Assembly (NCBI GenBank): GCA_035315065.1
Contig: DATFYM010000140.1
Coordinates: forward strand, 10,237 to 74,236
Source: DATFYM01 sp035315065
GTDB taxonomy: Bacteria; Acidobacteriota; Terriglobia; UBA7540
DNA: 64,000 nucleotides
Direction of reading: 5' to 3'
A program made the translations under genes and the position numbers. Shown here one piece after another: positions 28,856 to 39,300 of this stretch. Below the pieces are notes generated by a model that was not told the origin of the DNA, searched no databases, and worked only from the letters and a program-made list of their open reading frames with translations. Positions within the stretch are counted from its first letter, which is position 1, and each line of letters opens with the position of its first letter.

Positions 28856-31800
28856 TCAGAACTCGAGTCGAACTGACAACTGGATCTGCCGCGGCGTCCC
28901 GGTCCCGATGGGAGTTGTGTTGACCGGTTGGGTGATGAGGCCAAACTCTCCGGGCCCCGCAGAAATATCCGAGAGTGGCGCTCCATACTGCGCCCGATTG
29001 AAAATGTTGAACGCTTCAGCCCGGAATTGGAGCTGATAGCGTTCCTTGAAGGCAATTCGTTTGCTCGCGCCCAGGTCCGCTTGCCACAGACCCGGGCCCC
29101 GGACCCCATTTCGTGGCGCATTGCCGAACGTGCCTGCGGCAGGCGCCGCAAAGGCCGCCAAGTTGATCCACTGCGAGGGCGTAGCACCGCCAAGGGGAGT
29201 TAGAGAAACTCCGGGAACGATGTTAGGGCGCTGGTTATTCGTGTTGCCATCGGGCACCGCGGCGGCCGACCGATCGACCGTGACGTTGACGGGAAAACCC
29301 GTATGTGCGCCCACGATCGAGGTCAATTCCCACGAGCCGAAAACACGCCGCAAGAATCCCGACTGATTCAGGAATGCTTTGCCGGCCCCGAAGGGAAGCT
29401 CATAGACGGCATTGGCATTCACCGCATGCCGGACGTCCCAGATGCCGCTAGCGCGGTCGCATGCCCGGCAGGCCACGATTTCCGGAGCGAGCGAATCGCC
29501 GTCGCCGCTGCCCATGGAGCCGTCGTCAATCTCGTGCGACCACGTGTAATTCATCGAGAACAGCAAACCTCTCCGGAAAGCCCGCTGCAAACTCAGGCCC
29601 AGGCCTTCGTAGGTGCTGTTGGTGTCGTTGCCGCGCCAGGCGATTTGCCCGAATTGAGGATTGATGTCAGGTTCGCCCGTCGCCGGGTTGATGACATTCA
29701 CGTAGGAGAGGCTCAGCAAGTGGGTGCCTCGGCTGCCGACATAAGAGGCCGTGGCCACCACGGCGTCGGGAAGCGTCTGCTGGACTGAAAGTCCCCACTG
29801 GGTCGCATACATGTCCTTGCGACGTCGTTCCATCGCCTGCGGCGAAATGATGCCGTTGACCCCAGACAGGAAGGGATCAATGGGATAGGTAAGACCGGAG
29901 ATGGTTTTGTGCGAAAGAGAGAAGCTCGCCACTTCATTGCCCTCGGGAACATTCTGGTCGTCCAATTGGCCATCCTGATGGTAGGTACCGAAGCCCGTAC
30001 GGATCACCGTCTTCCCGCCCAGCCACGCCGGGGCCCAAGCGAGCGCGATGCGGGGGTCAAGGTCGCGGTAGGTTGGATAGCCGAAACTGGCGCCCACCCC
30101 ACAGTAGCCGCCCGTTCCGCACGTACTGAAGTCGAAGGGGTTGGGGCGGCCGTAGATTTCGTGAAAGATGTTGAAGAAACTGTAGCGCGCGCCCAGATTC
30201 AGCGTCAGGTTCGGTCTCCACTTGAATTCGTCCTGAAGGTAGCCGAAGTACGTGGTCTTGCGCAGCCCGTTGATGGGCTCTGCCTCGGTGTACTTGGCGG
30301 TATTCACCGCGTCCGCCTCGAAGTTCGACGCGGAAGAGAAGGAGACCGTGCCGCTGGGACCCCGGCCCTGGTTCATCTGAACCCGCCGAATCTCTACGCC
30401 GGCCTTGATCACGTTCCGTCCACTGGTCTTGGTGAGGTTATCGATGCCCGCAAAAGTGTTGCCGGATCCGATGCTGACGCGGTTATTGTTCAGCGTCGTG
30501 AATCCCGAAACTGAGAACGCGTAAAGCAACCCGGTATGGTTCACATCGGTGGTGTCGGCGGTGCTGCGGTTGAATCCGAATTTCGCTTCGTTCACCAAAC
30601 TGGGCGAGAAAACGTGCAACAGTTCGATGGCCCCATTTACCGGCGAGGAATTCAAAACCTGCCGGTCTTCCAGATACTGTCCGGAGCTGGCTAAAGGCAC
30701 GCTGCTCACCGCGCGATCGATATTCACGCGGACGAAACCGGTGGATTTATCCGAAAAACGGTGATCGACGCGCACCATCCCGGAGTCCTCGTTTCCCAAC
30801 TGCCGGCCGTCCCCGATGAATTCCGCCGCGTTCGGATTCCCCGCGACCGGTAACACCCCCACGGGGTAGGCGTTGACGATAGGAGCGAGCGCCGGAGAGT
30901 GGGCGATTACTTGCTGCCGAAAGGCGAGCGCTGGCACGAAGCCCACCAATGTCTGTCCCAGCGTTTGCCGGTAACCCTCATGGGAGGCAAAGAAAAAGGT
31001 TCTATCGCGGACAATCGGTCCTCCCAAACTGCCTCCGAATTGATTCAGGCGAAACGGTCGCTTGGTGGCGTCAATAAAGCTCCGAGCGTCGAAAATGTCG
31101 TTGCGAAGAAACTCGAAAGCACTGCCGTGAAACTGATTGCTCCCTGAAGCTGACACCACAGACATCTGTCCTCCAGCAGTGGCCCCGGTCTCGGCGGTGG
31201 CCAGCATCGACACGACGCGAAATTCCTGGATGGTGTCCAACGGTATCGCCAAACGGACGTACGGCTGCTGGGCTTGATTGATGACATTCGTCGCGTCGAC
31301 ACCGTCGTAGGTAAAATTGTTGTCGTCACGCCCCCGTCCAGCGACACGAATGCTCCGCTGATTGCTGCTGCTGTTGTAATTCGTGTCCACCGCCAGTGGA
31401 GCAAGCGCGGTCAGAAATGACCAGTTGCGGCCGTTGAGCAATAGTTCGGCCACCTGCTTCCGCTCGACGGTGGTTCCCAGAGTGTTCGAGTTCTGGTCCA
31501 GTTGTTGGGTGGTCGAGGTGACCTCGATCCGCTCGGTGGTTCCGGAAATCTGAAGTACAGCGTTCAAGGTGATCGTATGTTCCACCGCCACCACCACGTT
31601 CTCAACGCTTGCCGTCTGGAAGCCCTTGAGGGCAAACGTCACGGTGTACGTCCCGACCGGCAGTGCTGGGATGTCGTACGTTCCGCTGCTGGAGGTAACG
31701 GCCTCCCGCTTCAAGCCGGTCCCATTTTGTGCGGCAGCTACGCTCGCGTCGGGCACTCCCAGCCCGGAAGAGTCCCTCACGGTTCCGGTCAGGGCGCCAC

Positions 31801-31867
31801 GGTCAACTTGCCCGTAGAGGTTGGAGGTTAAAAGCAGAAAGCCACAAAGCCACATAAGCTTGCGCAT
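28856..31867 (-). CDS. TonB-dependent receptor, Oar-like
   Basis: Start at the ATG at 31867, with GGGGA upstream; the 46 residues of open frame before it look untranslated. The product has about 1,003 residues. Signal peptide LMWLCGFLLLTSNLYG, then a carboxypeptidase-regulatory domain (GALTGTVRDSSGLGVPDASV). The plug contains LLLNGRNWSFLTALAPLAV and the DNNFTYDGVDATNV ligand-exposed loop. The barrel ends RQIQLSVRLEF, with the terminal Phe. Shorter than the 21955 receptor and clearly a different subfamily member. It converges on the porin gene (150 bp apart). An ATGACA/TGTCAT palindrome lies about 200 bp upstream. Confidence 0.9.
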   Translation of the reverse strand: MRKLMWLCGFLLLTSNLYGQVDRGALTGTVRDSSGLGVPDASVAAAQNGTGLKREAVTSSSGTYDIPALPVGTYTVTFALKGFQTASVENVVVAVEHTITLNAVLQISGTTERIEVTSTTQQLDQNSNTLGTTVERKQVAELLLNGRNWSFLTALAPLAVDTNYNSSSNQRSIRVAGRGRDDNNFTYDGVDATNVINQAQQPYVRLAIPLDTIQEFRVVSMLATAETGATAGGQMSVVSASGSNQFHGSAFEFLRNDIFDARSFIDATKRPFRLNQFGGSLGGPIVRDRTFFFASHEGYRQTLGQTLVGFVPALAFRQQVIAHSPALAPIVNAYPVGVLPVAGNPNAAEFIGDGRQLGNEDSGMVRVDHRFSDKSTGFVRVNIDRAVSSVPLASSGQYLEDRQVLNSSPVNGAIELLHVFSPSLVNEAKFGFNRSTADTTDVNHTGLLYAFSVSGFTTLNNNRVSIGSGNTFAGIDNLTKTSGRNVIKAGVEIRRVQMNQGRGPSGTVSFSSASNFEADAVNTAKYTEAEPINGLRKTTYFGYLQDEFKWRPNLTLNLGARYSFFNIFHEIYGRPNPFDFSTCGTGGYCGVGASFGYPTYRDLDPRIALAWAPAWLGGKTVIRTGFGTYHQDGQLDDQNVPEGNEVASFSLSHKTISGLTYPIDPFLSGVNGIISPQAMERRRKDMYATQWGLSVQQTLPDAVVATASYVGSRGTHLLSLSYVNVINPATGEPDINPQFGQIAWRGNDTNSTYEGLGLSLQRAFRRGLLFSMNYTWSHEIDDGSMGSGDGDSLAPEIVACRACDRASGIWDVRHAVNANAVYELPFGAGKAFLNQSGFLRRVFGSWELTSIVGAHTGFPVNVTVDRSAAAVPDGNTNNQRPNIVPGVSLTPLGGATPSQWINLAAFAAPAAGTFGNAPRNGVRGPGLWQADLGASKRIAFKERYQLQFRAEAFNIFNRAQYGAPLSDISAGPGEFGLITQPVNTTPIGTGTPRQIQLSVRLEF

Positions 31868-32067
31868 CAGAGATCCCCCATTAGTTTCAGCGCGGCAGAA
31901 ACGCGAAGTCAGCCGTCTTGAAGAATATGTTCTATCGCTACGGAACTTTGCAGCACAATAAGAACGGCTACGGACGCTAAGTGTTGAGAGAGACGATCGA
32001 GTCACTTTGGACCTCCATCGCGGGGAAGGTTCGAGCGATTCGAACCAGTAAGTATGCTCAGCAATTT

Positions 32068-32085
32068 ATGACAATCGAATGTCAT
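32068..32085. promoter_or_regulatory. Short palindrome, possible operator
   Basis: ATGACA-6-TGTCAT, perfect 6-bp arms, about 200 bp upstream of the minus-strand TonB receptor. ATGACAATC recurs at about 32100. A repressor site is possible but unproven. Confidence 0.3.
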
Positions 32086-32293
32086 TATCATGAAATGGCG
32101 ATGACAATCTTGACGGGCAGTCTTTCGGCGTCGCGGGGACCGGATCCTATCCGAACGTGACCCCGATGCGTGTCATGGAGATGAGCTAAAAGTCCCTTCG
32201 TCACCGAGGTTTGCCACCGCACTGCCTCCAAGGCTGCTGAGCTGAAATGTCGCTTCTCGGGCAACAGTCATGTAGACAAGCTTCTGTCCGGTC

Positions 32294-32330
32294 AAAGAAA
32301 GGGGGGCAGAGAACGGACTCCGTCCCCCGT
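32294..32330 (-). terminator. Terminator after first phosphoesterase gene
   Basis: On the minus strand, GGGGGACGGAGT pairs with CTCTGCCCCCC and runs into CTTTCTTTGA. It shares sequence with the elements at 36299 and 39996, each just past a minus-strand stop codon. Confidence 0.65.
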
Positions 32331-32344
32331 TCGCGGTCGTTTAT

Positions 32345-35300
32345 TTATTGCCCGCCGGTTCCGTCTGCCAAGTTCTGGCTTGGTCGAGCCGGCACTTGCT
32401 GAGAGTTCGTGCGGTAGCGTGCGAGAAGCTCCGCGCGATTAGCCCGAAGATCGAGTCCGCTCGGGGTTGCCGGGTACGGCTTCGATCCCATCAGGCCCTG
32501 CCACAGGATGCGATTGAACCGGGCTCCGTCGACATGGTCCTCCACGGTGAAGTCCATGCCCTTGGTTACAGCCGCCCAGTAAGCCGCGTCGTGGGTAGGA
32601 TGAGGAATATTCTGCGCGTTGGCCGGGCACGACGATCGCGGTATTGGAAGCGTCGTGCTGCAAAGCAGAAGAGAAGGCGCAGCCGAATAGGTCCAAGTCG
32701 TTTGGTTCTCGTCAAAAGCATCCGCCATGGGAGTGGCCAAGGCATCGTTCAAGTTCGAGTACGGGATCCCCAGAATGTCCTCGATAGTGCGATACATGCT
32801 GAGAGTGTTATGGGAGGTAGAAACCACAACCCCCTGTTTGACGTAGGGACCCACGATGAACGCGATACTGCGGTGGGCGTCCACATGGTCGCCGCCATCC
32901 TGAGCGTCGTCTTCGATCACAAAAATGAGCGTGTTGTTCTTGTACGCGCTGTTGGCGATCGTCTGCGCCACCAAGCCCACGGCATAGTCATTATCCGCCA
33001 CATCCAGCTCCGGCGTGTTGATTCCAGAGATCGCGGTGGAGTAGCTGCCCGTATGATCGTGGGGTAGCCGCATCAGAGTCAAATTGGGCAGTCCGACGCC
33101 GCTTGCAATGTTCGCGTTGAAATCCCGGCGCCACTCCGTGAACCGATAGTAATCGGGAAGATTCATGTCGAAACCGCGGAAGTAGATGTCAGTGTAAAGG
33201 GCCAGGGCCGCGTTTGTCGAGTACGCCACCTGACAAGGCGGAGGCGGCACGGCGCCGATTGCTACATTTAAGGGGCAGGGGCCCGTCGTATAGGGATTGG
33301 GCAGCACCGGGATGATGTAGGTATTGTAAGGTGGCACGTTCGGCAAGACATACCGCGCCTCGTCGATAAACATACCGTAGTTGCGAACCGTCAAGCCGGC
33401 GCTCAACGCGCTGTTCCACAGGAAGCCCGCCCCTTGGGCGCCGTTAGCCGCATCGGGTGCGGCAATGTTGGCAGTTCCGGCCATCACGTCGGGGTCTTGT
33501 GGAGTGACGGGATCCTCGACCAGTCGTGGGAGGTACGTGGGCACACCGTGTACGATGGTAGGTAGACTGACATTGATGTTGCGGTTGGTGCCTTCCGAAT
33601 CATAGCCCAACCCACGTCCTGCATATTCCACCGGTGTCTGGCGTTCTACCACGTCGAGCGCGTGCGCCGCCGTGGACCAGGGCCAGCCATCCATGCTGAC
33701 TTCACTGGTGTCGTAAAAACTGTCCAGGTCCACGAAGTTGCTCGCCAAGCTGTGGAAATTGGGAGTGGTCGCTTCGCCGAATTCCACTAAATTCGGATCG
33801 CCGTTGCCGACACCCAGATCACCAAGGACTTGATCATAGGTTCGGTTCTCCTTGATGATGTAGATGACGTGTTGAATGTTCTGATGCAGAAAGGCCATCG
33901 TCGATGCGGCCGCGGCGCTCTCCGTAGATTCGAAATGGTTGTTGGTGGCAACCTGCTGGGTCAGCCCTGCCAGTTCGGCTGCGTTGACGGTGGGGAAAAT
34001 CTGGAACCCCGCCTTGATGAGCTGCAGGTCATACTCATTGCTGCCAGCGCATTGCGCGGACGGCAGCGAAGGAACTATGCCGCCCTTGCAGTTGCCAGGG
34101 GGTGGGTCATAAACTGAGTTCGGCCCCGTCGGTGACTTCCCGTTCAAAACGTAGGTGAACTTTCCGTCCGCGCTGAAGCTGACGGAATTGGGATACCAGC
34201 CGGTGGGGATCAACCCGATTACCTGCTTGGAGCTAAGCTGGACCACGGCGACGTTGTTCATCCAGCCATTGGTGACGTACAACTCGGTTCCGTCCGGCGA
34301 GAGCGCGACGCTGTTGGTGTTGCTTCCCTTGAAGTTGGCTAGGGAGTTGGGAAGCAGCCCGGCCGGTGCGGTCACACTGATGTTTTCAAGCACGGTGTTG
34401 GAACCGGTATCAATCACGCCCACCGAGTCGGTGACGTCTTGGGCGACGTAAAGCACGGTCTGACCTGCATTCAAGACCATTTTGTTCGGCTCACCAGGAA
34501 CGCTGATGCGCGCCGTCACGGCCGGGGCGTTGGCGTTGGTAATGTCTACGACATCGATTTCCCGGTCGCGGATGCTGGAAACGTAGGCGGTGTTGCTGCC
34601 CTTGATGACCACCCAATACGGATATTCTCCCCCCGGGACGCCATGTTCCGGCGTTGGCTGTTTGCCAGGACGAAGATCCAGCTCGGAAGTTTTCGTCCAG
34701 GCACCGCTCGACTTGGTGAGGATGCTGATCGAGTCGTTATAGTAGTTGGCGACGACGAGCTTGGTGCCGTCCGCGGAGATCGCGACGCCGGCAGCCTCCG
34801 CATTTACCAAAAGTCCGATCCCAGACCCCTCGGTGGCCGGGTTCACAGCGTGGCCGAGATGGATCGGACTCCCCGTCTCCTCGGCCCACACTCCTGCCTG
34901 TCCGCGGGCGTATGCGTGCACATCGTCATCGTCGCCGCCCCCCACGTAGAAGGCCGTGCCCGACGGATCGAAGGCGATCCCATTGTAGGTGTTGGGAATC
35001 TGAATTACCTGTTTCTTGATTGGCGCAGCTTCCGCGATATCGAAATCCGAGATATCGTAAATGAACACGAATTCGGTTGAGTCCGCCGTATTTTCGGCGC
35101 CTTCGTTTGCACCTGACGAATAGTTCACCAAGTTGTAACCGCTGGTGAGCACCAGCAGAGTCCTCCCGTCAGGACTCACGACGCTGGTCACAGCCTGTCC
35201 AGCTCTGTAATTGGGATTGTCGGCCAAGCCCGGGTTCAACGCTATGAACCGCGCCGCGCGGGGCGCAAGGGGCGTGATCGATTGGCCCGTGTTAGGAAGT

Positions 35301-35383
35301 TGCTGACCGCTCGCTGCCGGCGTTAGCACTGCCGCGATCGCAGTGGCAATCAAGACTTGTCTTACGAATGTGATACGTTTCAC
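32345..35383 (-). CDS. YncE-like beta-propeller/phosphoesterase fusion (copy 1)
   Basis: The GTG at 35383 follows AAAGGAGG by eight bases, the same position as the ATG of the paralogue at 39397; the longer open frame is leader. About 1,012 residues. Signal peptide (QVLIATAIAAVLTPAASG). Residues about 50-470 form a beta-propeller with repeated VVSPDGRTLLVLTSG, ALSPDGTELYVTNGW and SVSFSADGKFTYVLNG blades. From about 505 there is a PF04185-like phosphoesterase (HVIYIIKENRTYDQVLGDL, then MRLPHDHTGSY and IEDDAQDGGDHVDAHRS). The family cleaves phosphate esters outside the cytoplasm. It lies downstream of a PEP-CTERM gene (35618). No PHO-like repeat is seen directly upstream. Confidence 0.85.
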   Translation of the reverse strand: MKRITFVRQVLIATAIAAVLTPAASGQQLPNTGQSITPLAPRAARFIALNPGLADNPNYRAGQAVTSVVSPDGRTLLVLTSGYNLVNYSSGANEGAENTADSTEFVFIYDISDFDIAEAAPIKKQVIQIPNTYNGIAFDPSGTAFYVGGGDDDDVHAYARGQAGVWAEETGSPIHLGHAVNPATEGSGIGLLVNAEAAGVAISADGTKLVVANYYNDSISILTKSSGAWTKTSELDLRPGKQPTPEHGVPGGEYPYWVVIKGSNTAYVSSIRDREIDVVDITNANAPAVTARISVPGEPNKMVLNAGQTVLYVAQDVTDSVGVIDTGSNTVLENISVTAPAGLLPNSLANFKGSNTNSVALSPDGTELYVTNGWMNNVAVVQLSSKQVIGLIPTGWYPNSVSFSADGKFTYVLNGKSPTGPNSVYDPPPGNCKGGIVPSLPSAQCAGSNEYDLQLIKAGFQIFPTVNAAELAGLTQQVATNNHFESTESAAAASTMAFLHQNIQHVIYIIKENRTYDQVLGDLGVGNGDPNLVEFGEATTPNFHSLASNFVDLDSFYDTSEVSMDGWPWSTAAHALDVVERQTPVEYAGRGLGYDSEGTNRNINVSLPTIVHGVPTYLPRLVEDPVTPQDPDVMAGTANIAAPDAANGAQGAGFLWNSALSAGLTVRNYGMFIDEARYVLPNVPPYNTYIIPVLPNPYTTGPCPLNVAIGAVPPPPCQVAYSTNAALALYTDIYFRGFDMNLPDYYRFTEWRRDFNANIASGVGLPNLTLMRLPHDHTGSYSTAISGINTPELDVADNDYAVGLVAQTIANSAYKNNTLIFVIEDDAQDGGDHVDAHRSIAFIVGPYVKQGVVVSTSHNTLSMYRTIEDILGIPYSNLNDALATPMADAFDENQTTWTYSAAPSLLLCSTTLPIPRSSCPANAQNIPHPTHDAAYWAAVTKGMDFTVEDHVDGARFNRILWQGLMGSKPYPATPSGLDLRANRAELLARYRTNSQQVPARPSQNLADGTGGQ

Positions 35384-35550
35384 GCGAAGCCTCCTTTTTG
35401 ATCTTGGTGAGAGTCCGTTTTTCATCGATGAAGGGAACATCTGGCCGGCAAATCGGATGGCGCTCCAAGGGCCTTCGACACCCAGAATGGAAAAGGTGAT
35501 GCGCGGCCAAATACACTCAGGAGTTAGACCATAACGCATCCATCGACCTG

Positions 35551-35579
35551 AAGACCGGAGACGTGCCGTCCCCGGTCTT
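35551..35579 (-). terminator. Hairpin after PEP-CTERM gene
   Basis: AAGACCGG (35551-35558) pairs with CCGGTCTT (35572-35579). It lies 39 bp past the minus-strand stop at 35618. No T-run follows, so the terminator call is tentative. Confidence 0.45.
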
Positions 35580-35617
35580 CCTGGTCGGGGTAGAAACTGC
35601 TCTTCTACTCAGCTTAT

Positions 35618-36226
35618 TCAGCTCGTGAGTTTGCGCATGAAACCGGCAAAGATCAACATGCCGGAGCCTAACAGAACCATGCTGGCGGGTTCTGGAGTGT
35701 AGAGCTGGAACGATTCGGAACCAATTTGACCCACACCAACAGCGTTTGTGTAAGCCGACGAGGGGCCGTCGTTCTCATCCCAGTACCCTGGATCGCCAAA
35801 GGATACCACCAGGTTCCCGAGTGTTAGATAGTACGGGGTGCCGGCAGCCAGCGACCCGCCCAGCGAAAAGGTCGACTCATAGATATCGAAACCCAAAGCG
35901 TTGTTGTATTGGAAGGTGCCCGCCAGGGCGGCCGTTCCGGAGCTGATGTCGGAGCCGAACGGCGTGGTTCCGATCGACCAGTCCACAGCGGTGGCACTGT
36001 CCCCGGGCAGCAGCCAGAGGCCGATCTGCGCCCCCGACAGGGTGGCGGCAGAGCCGAGTGTGAACGAATCTGAGACCTGTGAGCCAGTGCTGATGGTCCA
36101 AGCATTGATGGTGCCGTTGATCGGACCATTGTCATAGACGACCGTACCTGCCGAGGCTGGAGTCGCCATGAGCAGGCACAGGATAGCAGCAAGCGACAAC
36201 CAAATAAGTCTTGTTTTCAGTTTCAA
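35618..36226 (-). CDS. PEP-CTERM protein (paralogue of 45696 gene)
   Basis: Start is TTG at 36226, just behind GGGAGGTT; the paralogue at 45696 also uses TTG after AGGAGGTT. Product 202 residues: signal peptide (LIWLSLAAILCLLMATPASA), then a beta-sandwich domain (YDNGPINGTINAWTISTG, VSDSFTLGS, GAQIGLWLLPGD). It ends PEPAS, a hydrophobic stretch (LLGSGMLIFAGF) and MRKLTS. The domain resembles choice-of-anchor-type surface domains, moderate confidence. Exosortase processing and surface anchoring are inferred. It lies between two phosphoesterase genes on the same strand, 118 bp after the first. Confidence 0.8.
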   Translation of the reverse strand: MKLKTRLIWLSLAAILCLLMATPASAGTVVYDNGPINGTINAWTISTGSQVSDSFTLGSAATLSGAQIGLWLLPGDSATAVDWSIGTTPFGSDISSGTAALAGTFQYNNALGFDIYESTFSLGGSLAAGTPYYLTLGNLVVSFGDPGYWDENDGPSSAYTNAVGVGQIGSESFQLYTPEPASMVLLGSGMLIFAGFMRKLTS

Positions 36227-36298
36227 GTGTAACCTCCCTGTTAGTGTCCCCCCTCCTGAAAATCTTTTCGGATGGGAGGATCGTTAATGAAGCCGACA

Positions 36299-36333
36299 GA
36301 AAAAGGAGGGACAGAGTTTCGAACTCCATCCCC
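36299..36333 (-). terminator. Terminator after second phosphoesterase gene
   Basis: On the minus strand GGGGGATGGAGTTCG pairs with CTCTGTCCCTCC, followed by TTTTT. It shares sequence with the elements at 32294 and 39996. It separates the 36344 gene from the PEP-CTERM gene at 36226. Confidence 0.75.
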
Positions 36334-36343
36334 CTATGGTTAT

Positions 36344-39300
36344 TTATTGTGCGCCGCCGGTTCCGTCTGCCAACTTCTGGCTTGGTTGAGCCGGTGCTTG
36401 CTGTGAGTTCGCGCGGTAGCGTGCGAGTAGCTCTGCGCGGTTGGCCCGAAGATCGAGTCCGCTCGGGGTTGCCGGATACGGCTTCGATCCCATCAGACCC
36501 TGCCACAGGATGCGATTGAACTGGGCTGGGTCGACATGGTCCTCGACGGAGAAGTCCATGCCCTTGGTCGCCGCCGCCCAATAAGCCGCGTCGTGGTTCG
36601 GACGCGGAAAACTCTGGACATTGCCCAAGGACTGGCACGCCGGCCCTATTGGAAGCGGATTGGTGGGAGGGGGATTGGTATTCAAGGTGCCGCAAAGCAA
36701 TGGAGAAGGCGTAGCCGAATAGGTCCAGGTCACCTGGTTCTCATCAAACACATCCGCCATAGGAGTGGCCAAGGCATCGTTCAAGTTCGAGTACGGGACT
36801 CCCAGAATTTCCTCGATGGTGCGATACATGCTGAGAGTGTTATAGGAGGTAGAAACCACAGCCCCCTGTTTGACGTATGGACCAACGACGAACGCGATAC
36901 TGCGGTGGGCGTCCACGTGGTCGCCGCCATCCTGAGCGTCGTCTTGGATCACAAAGACGAGCGTGTTGTTCTTGTAGATGCTGTTGGCGATGGTCTGCGC
37001 CACCAAGCCCACGGCATAGTCATTATCCGCCACATCCAGGTCGGGCGTGTTGACTCCGAAGGGGGCCGACTGGGCGTAGTTGCCGGTGTGATCGTGGTGT
37101 AGCCGGATCAGGTTCAAATTAGGCAGTCCGCCGCTGGCATAGTTGGCGTTGAAATCCCGCTGCCACTCCGTGACCCGAAAGGTGTCGGGGAAAGTATTGT
37201 CGTAGCCACGGTAGTAAACATCGGTGTAGGGACGCAGGTCCACGCTTGCCACCGACGACACCTGACACGGCGGAAGCGACACCACACCTCCCCACGCTGG
37301 GCAAGGGCCCGTCGTATAGGGACTGGTCAGTGTTTCCGAAATGCCCTTTGCACCCGCCACGTTATACCGCTGCAAATCGATAAACATACCGTAGTTGCGA
37401 ACCGTCAAGCCGGCTCTCAAGGCGCTGCTCCACAGGAAGCCCTGCCCTTGGGTGCCATCCGCCGCATCGGGCGCGACAATGTTGATGGTTCCGGGCAGGA
37501 GGTCGGCATCGTAGGTGGGGAGCGGGTCGGCAGCTTGTCGTTGGGCAACCGTCGGATAGCTGACATTGATGTTGCGGGTGTCGCCTTCCGAATCATTCGT
37601 CAAGCCGCGTCCCGTTGCATATTCCACCGGTGTCTGCCGTTCCACAACGTCGAGCGAGTGCGCCGAGGTGGACCAAGGCCAGCCGTCCATACTGACTTCG
37701 CTGGTGTCGTAAAAACTGTCGAGATCCACGAAGTTCGTCGCCAAATTGTGGAGATTGGGAGTAACCACTTCGGGGAATTCCGTCAAGTTCGGATCACCGT
37801 TGCCAACGCTCAGATCACCGAGGACCTGATCATAGGTTCGGTTCTCCTTGATGATGTAGATGACGTGCTGAATGTGCTGCTTCAGAAACGCCATCGTCGA
37901 GGCAGCGGCGGGGCTCTCCGTAGACTCGAAATGGTTGTTGGTGGCAACCTGCTGGGTCAGTCCTGCCAGTTCGGCGGCGCTGGGGGTGGGGAAAATCTGG
38001 AACCCCGCCTTAATGAGCTGCAGGTCGTAATCGTTGCTGGCAGCGCATTGCGTGGCGGGCAGCGGGTTGGCGAGAGGGTAAGGATCGGGCGCCGCCGCCG
38101 TAAAGCCGTGGCAGTAGCCAGGGGTTTGGGCTGAAGGAGCATACGGTGAGTTCGGCCCCGTCGGTGACTTCCCGTTCAAAACGTAGGTGAACTTCCCGTC
38201 CGCGCTGAAGCTGACGGAATTGGGATACCAGCCGGTGGGAATCAATCCGATCACCTTGCCCGAGCTAAGCTGGACAACGGCGACGTCGTTCATCCAGCCA
38301 TTGGTTACGTACAACTCAGTTCCGTCTGGCGAGAGCGTAACGCTGTTGGTGTCGCTTCCCTTGAAAGACCCGCCCTTAGGGTCGACGAGGGAGGGGGGAA
38401 GCAGGCCGGCAGGTGCGGTCACACTGATGTTTTCAGTCAGGGTGTTGGAACTGGTGTCAATCACGCCCACCGAGTCAGCGACGTCTTGTGCGACGTAAAG
38501 TGCTGACTGACTTGCACTCAAGACCATTTTGTTCGGCTCACCAGGAACGCTGATCCGCGTCATTACGGCCGGCGCGCCTGGGTTGGTAATGTCGACGACA
38601 TCGATTTCCCGTTCGCGGATGCTGGAAACGTAGGCGGTGTTGTTGCCCTTGATGACCACCCAAAACGGATACTCTCCACCCGGGACGCCGGCATTTGCAG
38701 GATTCTCCTTGCCAGGACGAAGGTCCAGCTCGGCACTTACCGCCCAACTCCCCCCCGCCCCCGACTTGGTAAGGATGCTGATCGAGTCGTTGTAGTAGTT
38801 GGTGACGACGAGCTTGGTGCCGTCCGCAGTGATCGCGACGCCGGCAGCCTGCGGCGAGACAGTGTAGCCATTCCCGACGCCACGGTGGCCGAGCGGGATC
38901 GCTGCCTGCTGCGCCCACACTCCGCCGGCGAGAGCGTACACGTATAGCTGGTCTTGAACTCCGCCCGGCACGTAGAAGGCTTTGCCTGACGGATCGAAGA
39001 CGATCCCATTGTAGGTGTTGAGAATCGGAATCACCTGTTTCAGGGCTGGCCGGGCTTCCGCGATATCGAAATCCGAGATATCGTAGACGAACACGAATTG
39101 GGTTGAGTCCGCCGGAATTAGCGCCCCGGACGAATTCTTCAAATCGTTATAACCACTCGTGAGCACCAGCAGAGTCCTCCCGTCAGGGCTCACGACGCTG
39201 GTGACGGCTTGTCCAGCCGTGTAATTGGGAAAGTCGGCCAAGCCGGGGCTCAATGTTACGAAGCGCGCCGCGCGGGGCGCCAGGGGCGTGATCGTTTGGC

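Larger units (their letters stand above)
31868..32344. other. Intergenic spacer (477 bp)
   Basis: No gene is supportable. It holds the leader of the 31867 receptor, the ATGACA/TGTCAT palindrome at 32068-32085 and the terminator at 32294-32330. The rest shows nothing notable. Confidence 0.6.
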